This document shows positions 9,675-18,919 of a DNA stretch of 64,000 nt, piece after piece; the first letter of the stretch is position 1; every line of letters begins with the position of its first letter. Under the pieces are notes generated by a model. That model worked only from the letters and a program-made list of their open reading frames with translations. It was not told where the DNA came from and did no database searches. A program made the translations under genes and the position numbers. The stretch comes from Oligoflexia bacterium. GTDB taxonomy: Bacteria > Bdellovibrionota_G > JANQFH01. The DNA is taken from the NCBI GenBank assembly GCA_028277945.1, contig JANQFH010000066.1:62001-126000 (forward strand). Direction: 5' to 3'.

Positions 9675-10649
9675 ATGCAGATAGCAATGATAGGTCTAGG
9701 ACGTATGGGGATGAACATGTCACGACGACTTCTAGCAGCTGGTCATGAAGTCTTTGCCTTTGACCACGATCGTAGCAAAGCAGAAGAGCTCGTTAGCGCA
9801 GGCGCCGTTGTTGCAGATTCCCTTGAAGATTTAGTAGTAAAGGTTAACGCGCCAAAACATGTGTGGTTGATGGTACCGGCAGGTAAAGCCGTCGATTCCT
9901 TGGTAGAGAGTTTGGCAACACGGTTGGCAACCGATGACCTTATCGTGGATGGCGGTAACAGCCACTATAAAGATGCGCTTCGCCATGCAGAGCGATTGCA
10001 GCGTAAGCAGATACACTTTGTTGACGTGGGTGTCTCCGGCGGTATCTGGGGACTTAAAGAGGGCTACTGTCTTATGGCCGGTGGCAGGGAAGAGGCGTGT
10101 CGCCGATTAGAGCCGATCTTCCAGGCTTTGGCGCCCGAGGGTGGCTATCTCTACTGCGGGCCGGCAGGCGCAGGTCACTTTGTCAAGATGATCCACAACG
10201 GCATCGAGTACGCCATGATGGAGGCCTATGGTGAAGGGTTTGAAGTTATCCAGGCATCTCCCTATGGCCAACACGTTAACATGAGGCAACTTGCGCATCT
10301 ATGGAACCGTGGCAGCGTCATTCGCTCCTGGTTGTTAGAGCTGCTGCAGTCTGCCTTTGAAAAGGATCCCAATCTTGAAAGCATTGAAGGCTATATTGAA
10401 GACTCGGGTGAAGGTCGCTGGAGTGTGGCAGAAGCAATCGATAGTGGCGTACCTGCACTCGGCATAGCGCACGCGTTGTTTCGTCGTTTCCGTTCGCGGC
10501 AAGACAATCCCTTTGCCGAACGGGTGATTGCAGCGCTTCGTCGTGAGTTTGGCGGTCATGCGGTCGTTGGCAAAGGCGAGCATCGTCGTAAGAGTGAGGC
10601 AGGTGCTGGCGAGGTGCAAGCGGCTACCGCGGCCAAGGAGTTTAAGTAA
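9675..10649 (+). CDS. gnd: 6-phosphogluconate dehydrogenase, decarboxylating (short, NAD-type)
   Basis: A 324-residue dehydrogenase converting 6-phosphogluconate to ribulose 5-phosphate and CO2. The Rossmann motif MIGLGRMGMNMSRRL lies at the N-terminus, then DGGNSHYKD, DVGVSGGIWGLKEGYCLMAGG-type substrate segment and KMIHNGIEYAMM with the catalytic lysine. The length places it with the short bacterial class, often NAD-preferring, not the 470-residue NADP enzyme. It lies between pgi and zwf and is followed three bases later by zwf. Confidence 0.93.
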   Translation: MQIAMIGLGRMGMNMSRRLLAAGHEVFAFDHDRSKAEELVSAGAVVADSLEDLVVKVNAPKHVWLMVPAGKAVDSLVESLATRLATDDLIVDGGNSHYKDALRHAERLQRKQIHFVDVGVSGGIWGLKEGYCLMAGGREEACRRLEPIFQALAPEGGYLYCGPAGAGHFVKMIHNGIEYAMMEAYGEGFEVIQASPYGQHVNMRQLAHLWNRGSVIRSWLLELLQSAFEKDPNLESIEGYIEDSGEGRWSVAEAIDSGVPALGIAHALFRRFRSRQDNPFAERVIAALRREFGGHAVVGKGEHRRKSEAGAGEVQAATAAKEFK

Positions 10650-10652
10650 ACC

Positions 10653-12182
10653 ATGACGCGTGAGGCGAGCAGCCACGTTACCGTACACGAACACTACTGT
10701 GTTGAATCGGGTCCTGAGCCCTGTGGTGTGGTGATCTTCGGGGCTTCCGGGGATCTGACCCAGCGCAAGCTCATACCAGCGCTATTTCGTCTCTATGAGC
10801 GTGAGCTGTTGCCGGAGAACTTTTATATTCTTGGCTGTGCGCGCACGGCCATGAGCGATGATGCCTTTCGCCGTAAGATGCGTACCAGTTTTGCTACCAA
10901 TGATAAGATGGCCGCATTTTTGGACCACTGTTTTTACCTCTCAGGAGACTACAAAGAGTTTTCTTTTTATAGAGAGCTAAGAAGCCGATTGGCTAAGTTA
11001 ACCGAAGCATTTAGGACTGGCAGCAACAGGGTATTCTACTTGGCCACCCCACCCAACCTCTATACGGAGATTACCAACCACCTAAGTGAGAGTCAGCTGA
11101 CTAAAGAAGACGACGATGGCAGCTGGGCCCGCGTGGTCATCGAAAAGCCCTTTGGCCGGGACTTGCAGAGTGCCGTCGCCCTGAACCGCGAGTTGCACAA
11201 AAAGCTCACTGAGAGCCAGATCTATAGAATTGATCACTACCTTGGCAAGGAGACTGTGCAGAACATTTTGATGTTACGCTTTGCCAATGCAATTTTCGAT
11301 CCGATCTGGAATCGTCAGTATATCGATAACGTGCAGATTACCGTAGCAGAGAGTATCGGTGTTGAGCACCGTGCAGGATACTATGAGCAATCGGGGTTGT
11401 TACGGGATATGTTTCAAAACCACCTCATGGAGATCTTGGCTCTGGTTGCTATGGAGCCACCGGCATCTTTTGCCGCCAACTGCGTGCGTGATGAAAAGAC
11501 CAAGCTGCTGCGGGCGATACGGCCACTCGTTGAAGATCGCCGCGGCGACAACCTGGTGCGTGCACAGTACGAAGGAGGGCGCATAGACGGGGAGACGGTT
11601 GTCGCTTACCGCCAGGAGGCCGATGTAGCGGCCGATTCTATGGTTGAAACCTTTGTTGCTGCCAACCTAGTTATTGATAACTGGCGTTGGCAGGGGGTAC
11701 CCTTTTATCTCCGCTCAGGAAAGAGGTTACCAAGAAAGGTGAGTGAAGTGGCAATCACCTTTAAAAAGGTGCCGCATTCGATTTTTACGCCGCTGATGCC
11801 TGATGTCCTGCCTGCCAACGTGATGTTGCTCAACCTACAACCCGATGAGGGTATTGGTTTGACCATCCAAGCAAAGAAACCAGGCCCTAAACTCTGTATG
11901 GCCTCTTTAGCCATGGACTTTAACTACCGAGAGATTTTTGGCACCGACAGCATGCCCGATGCTTACGAACGTCTGCTACTCGACTGTATGCTTGGTGACC
12001 AGACGCTTTTTGTGCGCGAGGATAGTATGCAGCTTGCCTGGTCGCTGTTGACTCCACTGTTGCAGAGGTGGGAGGGCAGTGGCAATAGTCCTCCTCTTTG
12101 TTTTTATGCTGCTGGTAGTTGGGGGCCGCAAGAAGCCATCGCACTTTTACAGCGGCAAGGGCGAAATTGGTATACGCAGTGA
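10653..12182 (+). CDS. zwf: Glucose-6-phosphate 1-dehydrogenase
   Basis: A 509-residue enzyme oxidising glucose 6-phosphate to 6-phosphogluconolactone, the entry to the oxidative pentose phosphate branch. The N-terminal nucleotide site FGASGDLTQRKLIPALF and the signature active-site segment YRIDHYLGKETVQN are intact, and length is normal. The stop overlaps the glk GTG start by four bases, indicating coupled translation. Cofactor preference cannot be read from the sequence. Confidence 0.96.
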   Translation: MTREASSHVTVHEHYCVESGPEPCGVVIFGASGDLTQRKLIPALFRLYERELLPENFYILGCARTAMSDDAFRRKMRTSFATNDKMAAFLDHCFYLSGDYKEFSFYRELRSRLAKLTEAFRTGSNRVFYLATPPNLYTEITNHLSESQLTKEDDDGSWARVVIEKPFGRDLQSAVALNRELHKKLTESQIYRIDHYLGKETVQNILMLRFANAIFDPIWNRQYIDNVQITVAESIGVEHRAGYYEQSGLLRDMFQNHLMEILALVAMEPPASFAANCVRDEKTKLLRAIRPLVEDRRGDNLVRAQYEGGRIDGETVVAYRQEADVAADSMVETFVAANLVIDNWRWQGVPFYLRSGKRLPRKVSEVAITFKKVPHSIFTPLMPDVLPANVMLLNLQPDEGIGLTIQAKKPGPKLCMASLAMDFNYREIFGTDSMPDAYERLLLDCMLGDQTLFVREDSMQLAWSLLTPLLQRWEGSGNSPPLCFYAAGSWGPQEAIALLQRQGRNWYTQ

Positions 12183-13171
12183 AGCGGCGTTTGATTCTTG
12201 CCGGTGATGCCGGCGGAACTAAAACGAATTTGGCGGTCTACGCTTGTAAGGGAACATCTCGGCAGAAGGTTCGTGAGCAGCGGTTCAAGAGCAGTGACTA
12301 CCCTGGACTTGCCGAACTGCTGCAGGACTTTCTTAAACCAACACAAGAGCGGATCTCTGCGGCAGCCATTGCTATTGCCGGTGCCATTGTTGATGGCCAT
12401 GTGCAGACCCCAAACCTACCTTGGGAAGTTGAGCAGCAACGGCTGCAACGGGCTGTTGGTTTGACAAATCTGCAATTGATCAATGACCTTGAAGCAACGG
12501 CCTACGGCATACCTTGGCAGCCGGAAGATCAGTTTGCCATCCTAAATATCGGCAAGCAGCGTGCTGGCAATGCCGTATTGCTCGCTGCTGGCACCGGTCT
12601 TGGGCAGAGTCTGCTTTTTTTTAAAGATGGCGAGCTCTATCCCTCGCCCTCGGAAGGCGGACATAGCGACTTTGGCCCGACAAGTGAGATACAGCTCGAT
12701 CTTTGGCGGTTCTTACAAAATGAATTTGGTCACGTTAGCTATGAGCGTCTGCTCTCTGGGCCAGGACTCTACAACATCTACCGCTACCTGAAGACCAGCC
12801 AAGACTTCTCTGAGCCGTCGTGGTTTACGGAGCGTCTTGCCAAGGAAGATCCAGCCGCACTGATTGCGCAAACAGCACTGGAAAACAAGTTGCCGATCTG
12901 TGTGGAGGCGCTTGATCTCTTTGTTAGCATTTACGGAGCAGAGGCAGGCAACCTTGCACTTAAAGGCTTAGCTATAGGTGGTGTCTTTATTGGTGGCGGC
13001 ATTGCCCCCAAGATCCTACCCAAGCTGCAAGAGGGTGGCTTTATGCGCAGCTTTACGGCCAAGGGTAGGTATCGCGATCTACTGGCAGCCATGCCGGTCA
13101 AGGTGATCCTCAATCCCAAGACCGCGCTCGATGGTGCGGCACGCTACGGCCTTATGCATTCAGATTCTTAA
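12179..13171 (+). CDS. glk: Glucokinase
   Basis: A 330-residue ROK-unrelated bacterial glucokinase (Glk family) that phosphorylates glucose with ATP. Motifs are the phosphate loop AGDAGGTKTNLAVY, INDLEATAYGI, the AAGTGLGQSLL adenosine region and GGHSDFGP. I place the start at GTG 12179, which forms a GTGA overlap with zwf and begins directly at the family N-terminus; an upstream in-frame start at 12119 would bury 60 bases in zwf. The operon supplies glucose 6-phosphate to zwf or pgi. Confidence 0.9.
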   Translation: MKRRLILAGDAGGTKTNLAVYACKGTSRQKVREQRFKSSDYPGLAELLQDFLKPTQERISAAAIAIAGAIVDGHVQTPNLPWEVEQQRLQRAVGLTNLQLINDLEATAYGIPWQPEDQFAILNIGKQRAGNAVLLAAGTGLGQSLLFFKDGELYPSPSEGGHSDFGPTSEIQLDLWRFLQNEFGHVSYERLLSGPGLYNIYRYLKTSQDFSEPSWFTERLAKEDPAALIAQTALENKLPICVEALDLFVSIYGAEAGNLALKGLAIGGVFIGGGIAPKILPKLQEGGFMRSFTAKGRYRDLLAAMPVKVILNPKTALDGAARYGLMHSDS

Positions 13172-13176
13172 GATCG

Positions 13177-13920
13177 ATGCGGCGAGATTCTCCAGAGCGA
13201 CAGGTGCAACGCTTTGCAGATTTGGACAGCCTATCGCAAGCAGCTGCGGCCAAGGTACAAGAGCTAGCAACCACAGCTGTTAAGCAACGCGGCCGTTTCA
13301 CTCTCGTACTCTCGGGTGGGTCGACTCCACGTCGACTTTATGAAAAACTTGCTGCAGCGCCCTTTGCCAGCTCCATGCCGTGGCAGCAGATTTTTATCTT
13401 TTTTGGCGATGAGCGTTGTGTACCAGCGGATCATCCAGAGAGCAACTACGGTATGGCACACAATTTCATGCTAGGAAAACTCTCTCTTGCTACAGAGCAG
13501 GTTTTGCGTATGCGCGGTGAGCTCGATCCGCAAGTTGCCGCCAACGAGTATGAGAGACGCCTCAGGGATTTTTTTGTCGTGCAAAATAGCCAACCTCCTT
13601 CGTTTGATTTAATCCTGCTTGGAATGGGGGCTGATGGCCACACTGCCTCGCTCTTCCCAGATTCAGCCGCACTCCATGAACAGCAACGCTGGGTTGTGTC
13701 TGTGCCAGCACCCGAGACAATGGCAGTAAGGTGGCGGCTTACCCTGACGCTGCCGCTGATCAACCGTGCTCGCTGCGTGCTCTTTTTACTCTCCGGTAAG
13801 AAAAAAGGTGAGGTTGCGCGAGCGCTTTTCAACCAACCTCGTGAGGCGGCAAAGCGCTACCCGGCAGCACGGGTGCAACCAGAGGGGCAGCTACTCTGGT
13901 ATGTGGACGCAACCATCTAG
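13177..13920 (+). CDS. pgl: 6-phosphogluconolactonase (DevB type)
   Basis: A 247-residue lactonase hydrolysing 6-phosphogluconolactone, the step between zwf and gnd. Family motifs: LSGGSTPRRLYEKL, FFGDERCVPADHPESNYGMA and LGMGADGHTASLFPDS. It begins five bases after glk and closes the operon. The stop is seven bases from the stop of a convergent deaminase gene, so no terminator space is left on the plus strand. Confidence 0.94.
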   Translation: MRRDSPERQVQRFADLDSLSQAAAAKVQELATTAVKQRGRFTLVLSGGSTPRRLYEKLAAAPFASSMPWQQIFIFFGDERCVPADHPESNYGMAHNFMLGKLSLATEQVLRMRGELDPQVAANEYERRLRDFFVVQNSQPPSFDLILLGMGADGHTASLFPDSAALHEQQRWVVSVPAPETMAVRWRLTLTLPLINRARCVLFLLSGKKKGEVARALFNQPREAAKRYPAARVQPEGQLLWYVDATI

Positions 13921-13926
13921 CGCTTT

Positions 13927-14403
13927 CTAATACACTGTGCGTTTTGGCAGCTGTTGCCATTGATCCAGAAGCTCTTTTGCCTCAGCGTGCATAAAGCCAC
14001 GCTTAATTTTGAGGCGAAGTTTTCCGAGGCTTTTTAGGCGTTGGTTGGAAATGCGCAACTCGTTGAAGCCAAGCCGGGCTATTTCACGGATAGAGCTTCC
14101 ATAGACGATCCTGCCGATGCGCGCCCAGTGGATGGCGGCAAAACACATGACACAAGGCTCGGTAGTGGTATAGATGGTCGCGCCTTTGAGATGGTGGTGG
14201 CCACTCTGTCGGCAGGCCTGACGGATGGCGTTGATTTCAGCATGGCAGGTAGGGTCATGGGTTCGCAAGACACGGTTGTAGGCTACAGCGAGCAGCTTGC
14301 CAGACTTTGTGATGCAGGCACCAAAGGGGCCGCCGGCGTTGCGCCGCATGCCCCGTCTTGCAGCGGCAAGCGCCAGCGCCATAAACTCACCATCTTTTGA
14401 CAT
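13927..14403 (-). CDS. Guanine deaminase-like nucleoside/nucleobase deaminase
   Basis: A 158-residue cytidine deaminase-fold zinc enzyme. The motifs are HAEINAI (zinc His, catalytic Glu) at about residues 54-60 and PCVMC at about 83-87 (two zinc cysteines), with GGPFGACI before them. It resembles GuaD-type guanine deaminases more than tRNA-editing TadA. The start is ATG 14403, seven bases after AAGGAG; a GTG at 14409 is too close to that site. The substrate is unproven. Confidence 0.8.
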   Translation of the reverse strand: MSKDGEFMALALAAARRGMRRNAGGPFGACITKSGKLLAVAYNRVLRTHDPTCHAEINAIRQACRQSGHHHLKGATIYTTTEPCVMCFAAIHWARIGRIVYGSSIREIARLGFNELRISNQRLKSLGKLRLKIKRGFMHAEAKELLDQWQQLPKRTVY

Positions 14404-14475
14404 ACCCACGCTCCTTGGATAAAGCTCTATCGACTTAGTTTATGCCACACAACGGTCATGAAAAGGAGTACAAAG

Positions 14476-14763
14476 ATGGCTGCAAACCATGATACTGGCA
14501 AAATCCACATTGAGAAGCCAAGTGAGGACAAACTCCAAAAGCTCGATGTCTACTCTTGGCCAATCTGGACTAAGGAGACCTCCACCTTTGACTGGCAGTA
14601 TGATGATCAGGAGACCTGCTACTTGCTTGAAGGTGAGGTGGTGGTCAAGACAGAGAGTGGTGAGGTCAGTTTTGGTAAGGGTGATTTAGTTACCTTTCCA
14701 AAGGGGCTCAAGTGTGTTTGGGAGGTTAAGCAGCCGGTGCGCAAGCACTATACGTTTGGTTAG
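14476..14763 (+). CDS. Small single-domain cupin
   Basis: A 95-residue cupin of the DUF861/cupin_3 type, a small beta-barrel commonly related to ureidoglycine aminohydrolase-like proteins. Landmarks are WPIWTKETSTFDW, ETCYLLEGEVVV and GKGDLVTFPKGLKCVWEV. The start is ATG 14476 with AGGAG seven bases upstream at 14464-14468; an earlier in-frame ATG at 14458 precedes that site. The ligand and reaction are unknown. It is divergent from the deaminase gene, 72 bases away. Confidence 0.8.
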   Translation: MAANHDTGKIHIEKPSEDKLQKLDVYSWPIWTKETSTFDWQYDDQETCYLLEGEVVVKTESGEVSFGKGDLVTFPKGLKCVWEVKQPVRKHYTFG

Positions 14764-14788
14764 GATTCCCTATCAGGCTTACGCAGGC

Positions 14789-15640
14789 TTAGTCGTCGGC
14801 GTATTTGAAGAGCTGTCGTGCAGAGGGTCGCGCTTCTACCCGATAGTCTCCTGCAAGCTCTGGGCTATCCGATTCCGTTACTCTCAATCCAAGCAGCTCA
14901 TGGCTGCCGTCTTGCTTAGTTTCGTAGAAGGCCCTAATCGTTAAATGCAGGTATTGGCCTAGGGTGCGGCCACTGGTTTGTGACACTATCTTCACGGTTT
15001 TGCCGTCCTCAGCATCAAAGTTAAGCGGTTCTCTGGCAAAATTTGCAGATGTATAGACGCTGAAACTAAGCTGATCTGCCTCACCTGCGGTGTTAAGGAG
15101 GAGATGTCGCACTGGCCCTAAGTATAAGCTGCCGTCAGCGTCTTCCTCTCCTGCTTCATTCTCTCTGCGGATCTCTAAGACAAAGACCTCCTTTACGTGT
15201 GGATTGCCGCCATATGTTTCTGATCTGTAAAATGTGTGGGAGATGTTATAGCGCTGCCTACCGTTGTGAGTTATTGGTCCTATTTCGATGAATTCAGGAG
15301 CCTCGAAATACTCGATCGTGTTCCATTGCTCTTCTGTACCAGGTTTTAGGTATTGGTGATTCTCAATTTTCCAGGTCAGTTCTGGTGGCAGCGACTTAGC
15401 GTTAAAGAACTGTAGCTGCCCTCTGAAGCCTCCTTCAGGATCTTTTAGTTTTCCTATGCGCAGAAAAGCGGCCGCTGAATATGCACAGGTCTCACAAGCT
15501 TTCTCATGCGTAGGGTAGAGAGCCTCAACGGTTGGATCATTGGAACCCATCGCACCATAGCGGCCAACAAAGTCCCTTATATCCGTGGCCCACAGCGGCT
15601 GCGCAAGAAAGAGTAAAAAGAATACCGTAAGTCGCTTCAT
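14789..15640 (-). CDS. Secreted protein of unknown function
   Basis: A 283-residue protein that I do not recognise. It has a clear signal peptide at residues 1-18 (MKRLTVFFLLFLAQPLWA, cleavage probably after WA). The mature part is beta-rich in appearance and has one CETC pair at about 48-51, which could form a disulfide or bind a metal or heme-free site. It is acidic towards the middle (EAGEEDADG). It lies downstream of hflC, 36 bases away, and could be co-transcribed with hflKC, but no functional link is visible. Confidence 0.6.
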   Translation of the reverse strand: MKRLTVFFLLFLAQPLWATDIRDFVGRYGAMGSNDPTVEALYPTHEKACETCAYSAAAFLRIGKLKDPEGGFRGQLQFFNAKSLPPELTWKIENHQYLKPGTEEQWNTIEYFEAPEFIEIGPITHNGRQRYNISHTFYRSETYGGNPHVKEVFVLEIRRENEAGEEDADGSLYLGPVRHLLLNTAGEADQLSFSVYTSANFAREPLNFDAEDGKTVKIVSQTSGRTLGQYLHLTIRAFYETKQDGSHELLGLRVTESDSPELAGDYRVEARPSARQLFKYADD

Positions 15641-15676
15641 AAGGCACTCCCTCTGGTGCAGACCAGATACTGATTT

Positions 15677-16555
15677 CTACCGTGCGGTACGCATTCCCAG
15701 GCCCTTCAAATACCTAAAGAACTCGGTCTGTGGTGAAAGCACAAAGGTAGTCTCCTCGGTAAAGGACTTCTCATAGGACTGCAGCGTACGTAAGAAGCTG
15801 TAGAATTCTGGATCGCGGTTGTAGGCCGAAGCATAGATCTTCGTAGCCTCAGCTTCGCCTTGGCCACGGATGATGCTGGACTTACGATCAGCCTCGGCTA
15901 AGATGATCTGGCGTTCACGCTCTGCTTCCGAGGTGATCTTCTTAGCCTCTTCCTGGCCTTCCGCACGAAACTTCTTTGCCTGCCGCTCTCTTTCTGTGCG
16001 CATGCGTTGGAAGACGTTTTGTTCGTTCTTCTCCGGTAGATCCACGCGTTTAATCCGTACATCAATAAGCTCAATACCCAAGGCCTGCGCCTTTTCTTGG
16101 CTGTTGGCAAGAATGTCTTGCATCATCTGGCGGCGATCCGAGACGATTTCTGTCATGGCGTGTTTTCCCAGTGTCTCGCGCAGATCCGAATAGATGATGT
16201 CGTCGAGACGGGATTGGGCGCCTGCCTCGGTACGCAGCCGCTGATAAAACAGTAGCGGATCGACAATGCGCCAGCGGGAGTAGTTATCCACCACCAGCTG
16301 TTGTTTGTCTTGAGTGAGCAGCTCTTTGGGGGAGGCGTCGTACTCTAAGATGCGTTTATCAAAGCGGATGATCCGCTGTACAAAGGGTAGCTTAGCGTCG
16401 AGACCTGGTTCGGTCACCGTGCGTACGGGTTTACCCAGTTGCACAACAAGTGCTTGATCCCACTCACGCACAACAAAGAGGCTGTTCATTGCCAAGAACA
16501 CCAATACAATGATGCCGATGACACCAAAAACGCCAAAGAGCCCTGCCTTACGCAT
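15677..16555 (-). CDS. hflC: FtsH-regulatory protease modulator HflC
   Basis: A 292-residue SPFH/stomatin-type inner-membrane protein. One N-terminal transmembrane helix (about residues 5-28) is followed by the SPFH domain and a long charged helix rich in Glu, Arg and Ala (about 190-250), the usual coiled-coil wall region. HflC and HflK assemble a large membrane cage around FtsH. Its ATG overlaps the hflK stop (TAATG), so it is translated with hflK. Confidence 0.93.
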   Translation of the reverse strand: MRKAGLFGVFGVIGIIVLVFLAMNSLFVVREWDQALVVQLGKPVRTVTEPGLDAKLPFVQRIIRFDKRILEYDASPKELLTQDKQQLVVDNYSRWRIVDPLLFYQRLRTEAGAQSRLDDIIYSDLRETLGKHAMTEIVSDRRQMMQDILANSQEKAQALGIELIDVRIKRVDLPEKNEQNVFQRMRTERERQAKKFRAEGQEEAKKITSEAERERQIILAEADRKSSIIRGQGEAEATKIYASAYNRDPEFYSFLRTLQSYEKSFTEETTFVLSPQTEFFRYLKGLGMRTAR

Positions 16556-17598
16556 TAGCGACCCCCCTTCGCTGGAGGTTTGCCGGTTGTCCTTGCTTTA
16601 CCAAGCTCGTTCAGCGGTAGATAGGGCAACACGTTTTTACGCACGCTCTCATCGACAATGATCTTTTGTGTGTTGGGTAAGATCTTCTCCATGGTTTCCA
16701 GGTAGAGGCGTTTGCGAGTAACAAACTTTGCCTGCCGGTACTCCTTGAGCACCTCCTTAAAGCGCTGCGCCTCACCTGAGGCGCGTTTGACCAGAGCTTG
16801 CTTGTAGGCCTCTGCCTCATTGAGTTTTTGTGCCGCAGCACCGCGTGCCTTGGGAATAATGTCGTTGCGATACCCCTTGGCTTCGTTGATCAGACGCTCT
16901 TTATCCTGCTGCGCATTGATCACGTCTTTAAAGGCGTCGTTGACCGCCTCGGGTGGATCCACATCTTGCAGTTTTACCGTTACCACTTGAATGCCAGCTT
17001 CGTACTGATCCAAAATCTGCTGCAGCAGCTCTTGAGACTCGTTTTGGATCAGGCCTTTGCCGGTGGTGAGGGCATCGTCGATCTCTTTTTTGCCGACGGT
17101 CTCACGCATGGCAGACTCAGCCGCGTCTTTTAAGGTTTCAACGGGGTTGCGTACGCGGAAGAGGTAGTGGATGGGGTCTTTGATCTTGAATTGGATGATG
17201 AACTCCAAGTTGACGATGTTCTCATCACCGGTGAGCATCAACCCCTCCGTGGGCACGTCACGGTAGCGCGCCGGCGGTCCCACAGAGATCGTGCGAAAGC
17301 CGACCTCAACCTTTTGGATCTGCGTTACTTTGGGTTTATAGACCCGCTCCATAGGCCAGGGCAGATGCCAGTGGGGGCCTGGGGGTGAGGTGTAGATCGC
17401 CTTGCCAAAGCGGACCACCACGCCAGCCTCATCTGGGGCGACAAAGTAGATGCCGGTGGCTAGCCAGATCAACAGCGCCACCACCAACAGGTAGACCTTG
17501 GGGATGGAGGGTCCGCGCCGCCCCCCAGCAGCTCGCTGCTTCAAGCGGGCAAGCCACTGGTTGATCATCTGCTCAAAATCGACGGTGCCATTGGCCAT
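16555..17598 (-). CDS. hflK: FtsH-regulatory protease modulator HflK
   Basis: A 347-residue SPFH protein, upstream partner of hflC. A basic N-terminus containing Gly-Arg rich residues precedes one transmembrane helix at about residues 34-52, then the conserved VAPDEAGVVVRFGK and a C-terminal helical region. The N-terminal cytoplasmic part is shorter than the Gly-rich N-terminus of E. coli HflK. It acts with HflC in regulating FtsH proteolysis of membrane proteins. Confidence 0.93.
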   Translation of the reverse strand: MANGTVDFEQMINQWLARLKQRAAGGRRGPSIPKVYLLVVALLIWLATGIYFVAPDEAGVVVRFGKAIYTSPPGPHWHLPWPMERVYKPKVTQIQKVEVGFRTISVGPPARYRDVPTEGLMLTGDENIVNLEFIIQFKIKDPIHYLFRVRNPVETLKDAAESAMRETVGKKEIDDALTTGKGLIQNESQELLQQILDQYEAGIQVVTVKLQDVDPPEAVNDAFKDVINAQQDKERLINEAKGYRNDIIPKARGAAAQKLNEAEAYKQALVKRASGEAQRFKEVLKEYRQAKFVTRKRLYLETMEKILPNTQKIIVDESVRKNVLPYLPLNELGKARTTGKPPAKGGR

Positions 17599-17607
17599 AG
17601 TCCGCCT

Positions 17608-17635
17608 ACCATAATGAGGTGGCAGCCCTTGTCAA
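17608..17635 (-). promoter_or_regulatory. Candidate promoter of hflK-hflC
   Basis: On the minus strand TTGACA (complement of 17630-17635) and TATGGT (complement of 17608-17613) are separated by 16 bases. The predicted start point is only about three bases before the hflK ATG at 17598, so transcripts would be nearly leaderless if the promoter is real. Confidence 0.4.
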
Positions 17636-17690
17636 CAGGTGGGATATTAGAACAACGTGGCGATATCAGGAGGGTAGATCTGCTAACGAC

Positions 17691-18875
17691 CTAGTCTAAA
17701 AAGGTGGCGATTTTGGTTAAGAGATCCTTAGGGTCAAAAGGCTTTACTATGAAATCATCTGCGCCAACTTCGTGAGCTGCCTTTTGGTCCTGCTCTCTTC
17801 CTCGCGCAGTTAACATTATTATAGGAATCTGTTTGTAGGCTGCATCAAATTTCAGCAGCCGACAGACCTGGTAACCATCCATCTTCGGCATCATGATATC
17901 GAGTAAAATGAGATCGGGTTTTTCTCTTTTTGCTGTTTCCAAGCCTTCTTGGCCATCATGCGCAATGAGGACCTCGTAGTTTGCTTCGCCTAGGCGCATT
18001 TTTAATAGTTCAACCAATACTCGTTCGTCGTCAACAACGAGAATCTTCTTTTTCATGCTTGCTCCAATCGACTTAAAAGATTTAAGTGTGTTTAGGGTAA
18101 AATGAAATTGTGCTCCCTTGCCTTCCTCACTCTCTACCCAGATTTGTCCATTATGAGCGTCGACAATACGTTTGCAAATGCTCAGCCCTAACCCTGTACC
18201 TTGATATCCAGCCCCTCCCTGGGGACGACTGGTCTGAACAAACTTGTCAAAGAGCATTTGCAGCTGTTTTTTGGAGACTCCCTTGCCATCATCGATAACA
18301 GAGATCTTTATCAGCTTTTCATCTTCAACTCCAGCGTATATGGTAATTCGAGAACGGGCAAAACGAAGCGCATTGCTCACTAGATTCGTGATTACCTGGT
18401 TGATCATATCGGCATCGGCAAAGACCTGTGGCAGATCTTCTGGAAGATCGGTGATCAGCGAGAGCCTCTTTCTTTCGGCTAGAGGGCCTAGGTTGTCGCT
18501 GGCACTACGAATGAGCTGTTGAAGGTCGACGGCGGCTTTATTAAACGTTGCCTTACCAGATTCTAGTCGGGAGAGATCCAAGAGGTCGCTAATCAACAGG
18601 GTTAAGCGATCAACGTTCTCCCTGCCAATGTTCACAACCTTCTTCTGTTCTTCGTTTAGGTTGCCGGCAATACCGTCACGAAGATTGTCCAAAGCTTCCT
18701 TAACAATAGTAAGAGGCGTACGGAGTTCGTGGGAAACGGTGCTTAAAAACTCATCTTTCAGACGATCTAGCTCTTTTCTTTCCGCTACTACAAGCGTGTC
18801 CTTTCTTCGAAGGAGCAAGGACAGCAATACAATAAGGCCGAGAGCAATGGCGACAACGACCAACTGTAGATTCAT
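17691..18875 (-). CDS. Hybrid histidine kinase with C-terminal receiver, no sensor domain
   Basis: A 394-residue protein with one N-terminal transmembrane helix (residues 3-23) and essentially no periplasmic sensor. A HisKA domain follows with phospho-acceptor H49 in FLSTVSHELRTPL, then HATPase_c with N168, DDGKG (195-199) and GTGLGL (226-231). After a short linker comes a receiver at about 275-394 with DD (282-283), D326 and K378. M274 opens the receiver and is preceded by GGAG at ribosome-binding distance (start at 18056), so a free 121-residue receiver may also be made. It follows the secretin gene at the end of the pilus locus and may control it. Confidence 0.88.
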   Translation of the reverse strand: MNLQLVVVAIALGLIVLLSLLLRRKDTLVVAERKELDRLKDEFLSTVSHELRTPLTIVKEALDNLRDGIAGNLNEEQKKVVNIGRENVDRLTLLISDLLDLSRLESGKATFNKAAVDLQQLIRSASDNLGPLAERKRLSLITDLPEDLPQVFADADMINQVITNLVSNALRFARSRITIYAGVEDEKLIKISVIDDGKGVSKKQLQMLFDKFVQTSRPQGGAGYQGTGLGLSICKRIVDAHNGQIWVESEEGKGAQFHFTLNTLKSFKSIGASMKKKILVVDDERVLVELLKMRLGEANYEVLIAHDGQEGLETAKREKPDLILLDIMMPKMDGYQVCRLLKFDAAYKQIPIIMLTARGREQDQKAAHEVGADDFIVKPFDPKDLLTKIATFLD

Positions 18876-18919
18876 GAGCTTAAGCTGTATTCTTTCACTG
18901 GTCTTTTCATAAGTTCCTC

